A DNA stretch of 64,000 nucleotides from Diatrype stigma (Eukaryota; Ascomycota; Sordariomycetes; Xylariales; Diatrypaceae): assembly GCA_022225965.2 (NCBI GenBank), contig JAKJXP020000085.1:124001-188000 (forward strand), in the 5' to 3' direction. The position numbers and the translations under genes are program-made. The notes under the pieces are model-generated. The model was given only the letters and a program-made list of their open reading frames with translations, did not search any database and was not told the origin of the DNA. Below are positions 57,476 through 64,000 of the stretch, one piece after another. Each line of letters opens with the position of its first letter. Positions within the stretch are counted from its first letter, which is position 1.

Positions 57476-58714
57476 ATGGACTCCACCCACGACTTTGATC
57501 AGGACCGCCATGCTTCGCAGGTTGCGAGTATGGAGGCCAGGATCGAGTGTCTCAAAACTGTCCTGGAGAATGTGAGAACCGAGCGGGAGAGCAGGTCTAA
57601 GCAACATGCTTCGCAGGTTGCGAGCATGGAGGCTAAGATCGAGTCCCTCAAAGGGGATGTTGTCGGTCTTGAACAAAAGATCGAGGGACTCGAAAATCGG
57701 ATTGCCCAATACGAGGACACTTCCCGCCATAGCCGAGACACGATTATCGCCCTCGAAGCGGAGGTTTCCGAAAAGCATAGCATGGAACTTAGACTCGCGA
57801 GATTCTTCATGGAGCAAGCCGGCGCAGTGCAGGATGCCACTATGTGGATCCCGTTTGTCAAGGCGGTCAACCAGAGTGAAGACGTGCAGCTCTTTAAGCT
57901 CCTGGACTATGAGCATTTATTTCCGTGGACGATCCTGCCCACATGGGGCACCCAGGTCACGGTTCTAGAAGAACGCCCCGATCGAGATCTGATGGGACAT
58001 TCTGTCCATCTCTACGGGAGAGTCCTGGCCAGCAGGTGGGATGCCGATACGGTAGACCTGATCCGGGTCATGGTGCTAGATCTGAGAACGGCCAGAGAGG
58101 CACCAGTTACTGTCCTGCTGCATCTGCTCGAGAAGTCTCTTGAGCAGTTAAAACACGAGGATCTGGTGGCTGGAGAGCCTCAGAATATCAATACGTACCT
58201 CGTAGCGTTCTCGCTGTGGCAGTGTGCTATCCTCCTGAATAGGAGAGCGCCTACGGTGCATGAGGAGGCGTCTCGGGTAGCTCTTGCGCTGAGGGATTTC
58301 GTGACGAAAGGATGGCAGGGCCTAGCAGCGCTCCTACCAGTACTCGGAAGCGACTCTGGCGCCTATCTGAAGGCCCTGATACGGTCGAAAGGTAGTGCAG
58401 AGGGGGCTGAGCCGGTGGAAAGACAGGGAGCAGTATATGCTGCCTATTGCGAGGCCAAGGTGCAGTACTGTGCCGGTCCGGATATTGGGCTCCTGGTGCT
58501 GTCGGAGCTCGAGAACCACGTGTGGGCTTTCAGCCTGGCAGACAACACCATCAGGCTGATCCACAGAACCACTGGGAGGTTTCCCATCTTCACTTATTAC
58601 AGGTTTGAAGAACCCGGCCGGCCAGATCATGGCATTGATATCCCTCTGGAGGTCAAGGAGGACCTGAAATGGGTCCAGAGTGTCGAGATCTATCCGGAAG
58701 GATGGGACTTTTGA
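57476..58714 (+). CDS. Coiled-coil protein of unknown function
   Basis: Single exon of 412 residues from a well-placed ATG (tcaagATGG). Residues about 12-110 form a long heptad-type coiled coil made partly by an internal duplication: HASQVASMEARIECLK is followed 32 residues later by HASQVASMEAKIESLK, and then EGLENRIAQYE. The remaining 300 residues look globular and alpha/beta (TVLLHLLEKSLEQL, then FSLWQCAILLNRR, and YCAGPDIGLLVLSELENHVW), with a DLKWVQSVEIYPEGWDF end. I do not recognise the family. A similar coiled coil plus globular tail occurs in the divergent gene at 59277-60347, so the two may belong to one locally expanded family. Confidence 0.75.
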   Translation: MDSTHDFDQDRHASQVASMEARIECLKTVLENVRTERESRSKQHASQVASMEAKIESLKGDVVGLEQKIEGLENRIAQYEDTSRHSRDTIIALEAEVSEKHSMELRLARFFMEQAGAVQDATMWIPFVKAVNQSEDVQLFKLLDYEHLFPWTILPTWGTQVTVLEERPDRDLMGHSVHLYGRVLASRWDADTVDLIRVMVLDLRTAREAPVTVLLHLLEKSLEQLKHEDLVAGEPQNINTYLVAFSLWQCAILLNRRAPTVHEEASRVALALRDFVTKGWQGLAALLPVLGSDSGAYLKALIRSKGSAEGAEPVERQGAVYAAYCEAKVQYCAGPDIGLLVLSELENHVWAFSLADNTIRLIHRTTGRFPIFTYYRFEEPGRPDHGIDIPLEVKEDLKWVQSVEIYPEGWDF

Positions 58715-59276
58715 GTGCTACATGGCTACGGAATCTTGGCTGGACACGAGCCAAGGACTTGGCCTGTTGTGAATTGGGACGGGGTGGACGGGCGGAGCGG
58801 GCGTAGGGACGGGGGAACGGGGAACGTGAATGGGGTGGAGGAACAGGGATCTAGGGGCAGTGGGATTGATGGAAAGTACATGGCGAGTGGAAGACTCCCG
58901 TGCATCTCAGTGGTTGCGGTATCTAGGCCATTCTACATCGTATAGATGCCAATACAACCATATGTGCATGAGAGCTTTCAACACCGAAAGCCACGTGATC
59001 TTGGCATTCCTAAAAGGTGACGCAACGGATACTTAGATACTACCATCCATCGTATAGTTGCGGTAAAGGTGGTGAAGGCAGGACAGAAAATATATGGAAG
59101 CTGTATCCCTATACGAACGCGCAAATCTGGGAGGGTAATTATGCATCTTGGATCATGAATAGTCGCATGTCGATTTACTTGGGCGAAGTTACTGAAACAC
59201 TGAGTACGTATCGCGACACGACCCCTGCAGACTTCCATTAATGTACTACTAGTATGCGTCCAAGAACTAACAACAG
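58715..59276. other. Convergent intergenic region, no gene recognised
   Basis: Separates the two coiled-coil genes tail to tail. Short frames only. Confidence 0.6.
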
Positions 59277-60347
59277 CTACTCTGAATCGTTGCGGTGGAA
59301 GACGATGGTGTTTCTTGGCAGGCTGGATACCTTTCGCACTTGGATGCAATCATGCGATTTATGCTGGGGACATCTGCCATTGCAAATGATGCCGTCTCCC
59401 ACCTCCCACCCCCTGCAGAGGATCTCCTCGAAGCAGTACCAATTGTCGTAAGGAGCCTCGTCCACAAAGTCCAAGACCCACTCCCACCGAAACCGCCGGA
59501 GGGAAGCCCACACCAGCGCTAGCGCCGCGAGTTCTATGGTCATACCACCTTCCACTTGAAGAACCGATGGCAGCACGTTGCAGATGGTGTCGACAACGGA
59601 GATGCCTGCTTCCCAGAGTTTGGGGTCGATCTGCTGGATCTGCATCCCGCCAACTTTTGTGACAAGAGTCACATCCCTTGCAGAGCGTGCCAGATCCTCT
59701 CGGGCAATGGTGTCCTCTTCGTCCACCATCGACTCAAACGCCGTGCGCCGGCGCTTCGGCCCCAGCTGCTTTACGGCGGCACCCAGACTTTCTCCGCCCG
59801 AACCAGCCTCGTTTGCCGCATTGTCACCATCCAGTCTAAGGCGTTTCGCCGGGCGCTGCTCCTTCGGTTGATGGCTGAGGCGCTGAGGATCGGCTAGGGC
59901 CTGGTCCCTCTCCTTGATGGCCTCTGCCTTTTCCTTGAGAGCCTGGTCCCTTTCCTTGAGAGCCTGGTTCATGTCCTTGATAGCCTCTTCCTTTTCCTTG
60001 AGAGCCTGGTCCTTTGATCCCACGGCGGTTGAGAGCTGTGTCTGGAGATTGGTGGGGTGGTTGAAGTCATTTTTCCCCGCCACTTGCAACTCCAAGACAT
60101 AATTCTTCTTGAGCAGATCTTCCATTCTGGCGGTCACTGCATCTCTGTCATGGTATAATTGGGTGACAACGGCCTGTAATCTTTCTAGATCACGCTGCAG
60201 CCGGTCAACCTCCCCCCCAATGTTGTCCTGCACCTTTACGGACTCTATCATCTCCCGCACCCGTACCGACATGCTTATAGGGTCGGTAGCCTCTGGCGAG
60301 TCTCGGGCGTCCGCGGATCGTCGCAGTGCAGGGGTATGGTCGGCCAT
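59277..60347 (-). CDS. Coiled-coil protein of unknown function with heptad tandem repeats
   Basis: The ATG at 60347 (MADHTPALRRSADARDS) starts a 356-residue protein. The frame extends further upstream only through a (GT)n/(GGGCGT)n microsatellite, so this inner start is preferred. Residues about 40-150 are coiled coil. They include five to six copies of a 7-residue unit of the type KERDQAL/KEKEEAI encoded by 21-bp DNA repeats (about 59900-60013). Basic patches KRLRLD and KRRRTAF may be nuclear signals. The C-terminal 120 residues look folded (WEAGISVVDTICNVLPSVL, then ALALVWASLRRFRWEWVLDF) and contain CNGRCPQHKSHDC. The family is not recognised. Confidence 0.7.
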   Translation of the reverse strand: MADHTPALRRSADARDSPEATDPISMSVRVREMIESVKVQDNIGGEVDRLQRDLERLQAVVTQLYHDRDAVTARMEDLLKKNYVLELQVAGKNDFNHPTNLQTQLSTAVGSKDQALKEKEEAIKDMNQALKERDQALKEKAEAIKERDQALADPQRLSHQPKEQRPAKRLRLDGDNAANEAGSGGESLGAAVKQLGPKRRRTAFESMVDEEDTIAREDLARSARDVTLVTKVGGMQIQQIDPKLWEAGISVVDTICNVLPSVLQVEGGMTIELAALALVWASLRRFRWEWVLDFVDEAPYDNWYCFEEILCRGWEVGDGIICNGRCPQHKSHDCIQVRKVSSLPRNTIVFHRNDSE

Positions 60348-60413
60348 CTTGAAACTCGGATTCTTGGAATCCTGCGTCGTAGGTTTGAGGGTAGGTGAGC
60401 TTGAGCGTGGAGA

Positions 60414-60448
60414 TGGGCGTGGGCGTGGGCGTGGGCGTGGGCGTGGGC

Positions 60449-60476
<28 letters not shown>
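60414..60476. repeat. Compound microsatellite (GGGCGT)n(GT)n
   Basis: About six gggcgt units are followed by about 13 gt units, 67 nt upstream of the preferred start of the coiled-coil gene. Confidence 0.95.
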
Positions 60477-60479
<3 letters not shown>

Positions 60480-60670
60480 TGATTGCGTATTCAATCAAGT
60501 AAATTTGAAGGTGTTGCTAGCACGCACATGTCCAGTGGACAGTAATACCAAAGTACCAATAACTACTTTAGGTAGGTACGTAGGTAGGCAAGTATGTAGC
60601 TACCTAAGGTAGGAGCTACATCTTATGCCGCGTCGCGTCGCATCGTGTTGAAAATTCAGTCGCCTTCGGA

Positions 60671-61216
60671 CTACCTACATACTACGTACTGCACTGTCAA
60701 CAGATGGAACGAGGCCTCGTTGGAATTCTTCAGGCTGTTCACATTGTTAGCGACATCTGTCACATCCTCATCAACGACCTTTATACTGTTGGCGGCACCA
60801 ATCACATTCTCGCCGACTCCCGTCATATTATCAGTACCGGCTGAAACGGCGTCACCAACTTCCGTCTTTAGGGAGGCGAACGATTCGACAGTGGAGGCCT
60901 TGACGTCGGTGATAACTTTCGTGGTATTCTCGGACATGACCCTGGATCTGCTGCGCGCTGCTCTAAGCGCAAGCATTCTTGTTCCTGCCGCTTTGCCAGC
61001 TCCCTCGCTCTCTTCCTTGACCTCGAGGGCTTTCTGCCTTTCTCGAACATCAACCACGCCTTTGTCCAGCACTTCCCACAACCGCTGGAATTACATCAGC
61101 TTGTCTCGGACGGGTTGTTTCACACTGCCCTCGTCCTGGGGCATTTCATTCAGTAGCCAACCGATCTGGGTGACCAGGGCAGTATGAATGTCAGATACGT
61201 CAATAGATCTGGCCAT
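60671..61216 (-). pseudogene. Coiled-coil gene broken by an in-frame stop
   Basis: From the ATG at 61216 (MARSIDVSDIHTALVTQ) a frame runs 41 codons to a TAA at 61093-61091. It then continues in exactly the same frame for another 140 codons (LWEVLDKGVVDVRERQKALE, then a Thr/Val-rich amphipathic region with repeated NNVNSL/VGENVIG-type heptads) to the stop at 60671. The two parts read as one helical protein, so a single C-to-T change is the simplest explanation. No pair of splice sites removes the stop. Alternatively only the downstream part is expressed, from an internal start. Confidence 0.5.
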
Positions 61217-61842
61217 ATTGAATAAGTATACAGTAATAACAACAAGGATGATGGTATTTACGTGTTTACGTGAGCGTAGACCTGTGAGGTGAAAATTACA
61301 GATTACGCGTGGCCGGTTAACATGGTTGCAGTGTGCACTTGGAAATGTGAAGACGAAGATGGCACGTCGTCGAAATAAGATTTGGATGTTCATGGCTTCG
61401 CAGCCTTGGCAGCATGGGTCTATCGGCTTAGCAAACATGTGGGTGACAATCCAGTGGCGCCAGCCACACCAAACTACCCCTGAAGAATAAAGTGGTCTGC
61501 TCCTGAGATAACTAAGTATATGGTAGGGATCGTCACATTGTGGACATGTGGGTACGACATCATGGCGCTATCCTGCCAATGCATGGTCGCACTCCCGTGG
61601 TCGCGCCGATGGCGGCACTGGAATATGAAGACGAAGCAGACAAGTTTGACAACCCCAATCTAGGCATCATTTGCGGCTTTGGGAGAACCTGATTACGCTC
61701 GAGTCGCTCATCGTAACGTAAGCAAGTGAAGAAAAGAAGACCTCGGGATATAAACACGAAAGAATGTGTTATAATAAACTGCTCCCTATGGGAACAATAA
61801 TACCTAGTGTTAGTGAGCTATTTTTAAATGAAACCTCAAATC

Positions 61843-61960
61843 AGATCTATAGTCAGATCAGATCTACAGTAAGATTAGATCTACTGTAACACCATGTCTA
61901 CGGTAACCAGGTCTACGGTAACCAGGTCTACGGTGACCAGATCTAGAGTGGGATCACTTC
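61843..61960. repeat. Imperfect 15-17-bp tandem array
   Basis: Eight units of the form agatctacagtaagat / aggtctacggtaacc lie head to tail; several contain the palindrome AGATCT. Confidence 0.75.
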
Positions 61961-62052
61961 TACAGCATCATGAACGTTGCGCCATGGCGTACTTTGTAGT
62001 GGGCTTTAGGCTACTCAAAAACCTCCTTACACCCTCTTTAGTGGATTGGATG

Positions 62053-62104
62053 CGCTAAGATCTGACGCTAGCAGCGCTCGCCACCCACTGGATAGATCTT
62101 AGCG
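62053..62104. repeat. 11-bp perfect inverted repeat
   Basis: cgctaagatct (62053-62063) is mirrored by agatcttagcg (62094-62104) around a 30-nt GC-rich loop. The arms share the AGATCT core of the nearby tandem array, which suggests debris of one mobile element. Confidence 0.7.
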
Positions 62105-62865
62105 TATAATGAAGCACACTGAAAACCGCGCGAGATGCACTAACTTCTTAAGTTTAGGCCTAAATACGACATACACGGGGGTTCAAGTGCCCTGATGTGA
62201 ATTCACTAAGCACCTTGGTATGTATAATCATGTAATTACCCCGCATCACTGTGTTGACATGAATTGGTTTCATGGCATAATTGCGCCGCGATTCGACATC
62301 TCACCAGCCTGTCATGCCACCCATGGAGCTGATGCATAGACTTGACTAAGGCAACGACCGGCTCGGTCTCGCATTATATCCCAAGAGTTCCCTAGCGAGC
62401 TCCTTGCTCATTACCTAAGTGCAGTATTGTAGGTGGGGTCTTGGTGGTTAGCATACTCCAAGACTCTGGGTATAGTTGTTATCCCTTCCATGGGCCCTAG
62501 AGTCTGTCATTGCTCAACCATGAGCCACTTGCATGATATTGCAGGTGCAAAGCAGAAAGCAGCTGCAGTAAAGAAACTGATGATGTAGTAATCAGTTTGG
62601 GGATCATACCTAACCGCGTGGGCGACCCCCCTATGATTTTGAATAATGGGCGTGCCAGTGAGGTGGACTTCTGGCCTTACCTACATACATATGTAGCTAT
62701 TTCCTGTAATAACCACTGTTTCTTATCAGTTGAGTAGCTGCGGGCACGAAATTCAACTTTGAATTCTCTTAATGAAACTTCTTACATACACGGTTGTTCC
62801 TACTATTGTTTCCATCTCCGTCACCAGCAGCCACAGCCACAGCCACAGCAGAAGCAACAGCAGAA

Positions 62866-63999
62866 ATGAAGGGCGAATACGATAAAGAGGACCTGGAGAT
62901 GTCGGGTGTGCCAGCTGTGTCTGGCGAGGCGCTAGATACTGCGCCAGAAGAGCCGCAGCCGCAGCAGCAACCGCAGCAGCCGCAGCAGCAACCGCAGCAG
63001 CCGCAGCAGCAACCGCAGCAGCCGCAGCAGCAACCGCAGCAGCCGCAGCAGCCGCAGCAGCCGCAACTCAGCGCGCGGCAGCAGCTCGAACAGGATCTGT
63101 TGGATAATGAGAGGGAAATGCGTCGACTGCGGCAGGAGCATGACCGGATGATGCAGCAGCTGCATGGGGTGCAGCCACAAGGGCCAGTGCCACGACCAGA
63201 GCAGCGACAGCTTGTCTCGATGCGACACGGTGATGCGGGCATGGAATTGCCGCCACTCCAACCGTTCCAGCGACTAGATGGAACTGATGCTCCACGCACG
63301 TTCAATAATGCGGATGCAACGAATGGGCTGTCGAGCCGGAGCCAGCCTGACCAACACAACCCAGCTCCAGGCAGTCTGGAGTTTACCACTCATATTGATA
63401 ACGTATTCAATGTTCTGGAGCCCTTCCTGAGAGACCACGGCGCCGGCGCGAACCCGTTCAATACTATGGTGACCGGTAGGCTAGTGACCGGCGAGTTGCA
63501 CCTGCATGGGAGGCGGCGGATGTACGGGGAGGGAAGAGAAAGCCTCCGAACCCTGCTCGAGAGGGAGATTGCCGCTGGCAATTTGACCTTGAGGCCGATG
63601 GTAAAGCCGAGAGTGATTTCCGACCCGTCGGCGTCGGCGTCGGCGTCGACGACTGGGGGCTTGGATGGATCCATCCATAACCCGGGCCACCAGGCTGGTC
63701 CTCGGAATGAGGCCAGTCGTGGTAATGGCCAGCAGTCTGGCAGTGGCGGGAACCGCGGTGGGGGTCGTCGTCGTTATCGCAGAAGGGGTAATCGTGGCGG
63801 CGGCGTTTTGCCCCATTGGCAAACCAGCGGTGGCAGAGGTCGTGCTGGAGGTGGCCGTGCTGGCGGTGGCGGTGGCGGTAGTGGCCGTGCTGGCGCTGGC
63901 GGCGGTGGCCGTGCTGGCGCTGGCGGCGGTGGCCGTGCTGGCGCTGGCGGCGGTGGCCGTGCTGGACGTGGCGGTGCTGGAGGTGGCGGGGGATCGTAG
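62866..63999 (+). CDS. Gln/Pro-repeat and Gly/Arg-rich protein of unknown function
   Basis: From ATG 62866 a 377-residue frame ends at a TAG one base before the window edge. After an acidic start comes a Q-P repeat (units QQQPQQP, about 31-66), then a short coiled coil (LEQDLLDNEREMRRLRQEHD). A small folded-looking region follows (LEFTTHIDNVFNVLEPFL, then NPFNTMVTGRLVTGELHLHG and MYGEGRESLRTLLEREI). The tail is Gly/Arg-rich with GGRGRAGGG-type repeats. The order short domain, GGLDGSIHNPG, Gly/Arg tail resembles the RGG protein at 55771-56478. An upstream ATG at 62772 is in another frame. RNA or DNA binding is possible from composition only. Confidence 0.65.
   Translation: MKGEYDKEDLEMSGVPAVSGEALDTAPEEPQPQQQPQQPQQQPQQPQQQPQQPQQQPQQPQQPQQPQLSARQQLEQDLLDNEREMRRLRQEHDRMMQQLHGVQPQGPVPRPEQRQLVSMRHGDAGMELPPLQPFQRLDGTDAPRTFNNADATNGLSSRSQPDQHNPAPGSLEFTTHIDNVFNVLEPFLRDHGAGANPFNTMVTGRLVTGELHLHGRRRMYGEGRESLRTLLEREIAAGNLTLRPMVKPRVISDPSASASASTTGGLDGSIHNPGHQAGPRNEASRGNGQQSGSGGNRGGGRRRYRRRGNRGGGVLPHWQTSGGRGRAGGGRAGGGGGGSGRAGAGGGGRAGAGGGGRAGAGGGGRAGRGGAGGGGGS
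62953..63065. repeat. CAG/CCG-rich coding repeat
   Basis: Near-perfect 21-bp units (cagcagccgcagcagcaaccg) encode the Gln/Pro tract of the last gene. Confidence 0.93.
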
Positions 64000-64000
64000 G

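Larger units (their letters stand above)
61217..62865. other. Gene-free region with transposon-like repeats
   Basis: No gene is recognised apart from weak frames. It contains the 16-bp-type tandem units and the inverted repeat listed separately. Much of it is AT-rich and degraded in appearance. Confidence 0.55.

Overview
The window looks like a chromosomal segment of a filamentous ascomycete (Pezizomycotina). Most genes carry short GT..AG introns (about 55-150 nt), often with CTAAC/CTGAC-like branch points. The families present (UstYa/DUF3328 oxidase, kexin-processed repeat peptide, NRPS-like adenylation-reductase, fungal ThrE/Prm10-type protein, giant Ser/Thr-rich secreted protein) are typical of that group. 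Intergenic DNA is long, rich in tiny CCTAGG/TACCTA-type motifs and microsatellites, and mostly gene-free. Nothing in the sequence fixes the genus.

Left part (1-8 kb). A truncated secreted aspartic protease (-) is followed by a UstYa-like copper-oxidase-type protein (-). Facing it across a 1.3 kb divergent promoter is a 144-residue secreted precursor (+). The precursor holds four near-identical copies, plus one diverged copy, of a block whose conserved centre is YNPxVY, each separated by Lys-Arg (one Ser-Glu-Arg) kexin-type sites. This is the hallmark of a dikaritin-type fungal RiPP locus (ustiloxin, phomopsin, asperipin and victorin pathways), and the core motif matches none that I know. A seven-helix TLC-like membrane protein lies just downstream. 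I regard this as the most interesting system in the window.

Middle (9-32 kb). A Myb/SANT-like DNA-binding protein comes first. It is followed by a six-exon NRPS-like adenylate-forming reductase (A-T-R, 1063 aa), which converges on an aldo-keto reductase of the norsolorinic-acid-reductase type. That pair could make and then reduce an aldehyde. Next is a ThrE/Prm10-type membrane protein with an unusually long last intron. A gene desert of about 6 kb follows, containing a 559-bp non-autonomous transposon with hAT-like termini and a perfect 8-bp target duplication (CCCCTAGG). A two-exon protein of unknown function ends this part.

Right-centre (33-55 kb). A 3096-residue secreted Ser/Thr-rich protein has a conserved beta-type domain near its N-terminal third and a C-terminal propeller-like domain. 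It is followed by an isochorismatase-fold protein that lacks the nucleophilic cysteine. Three plus-strand genes come next: an FAD monooxygenase with low-complexity insertions, a 2-oxoglutarate/Fe(II) oxygenase and a SulP-family transporter with a STAS domain.

Right end (55.7-64 kb). A cluster of poorly conserved, low-complexity or coiled-coil proteins (RGG-rich, coiled-coil, Gln/Pro- and Gly/Arg-rich), one broken copy and many microsatellites give this end the look of a fast-evolving accessory region.

Spliced gene models were built by hand. Every multi-exon model reported here has a total coding length divisible by three.
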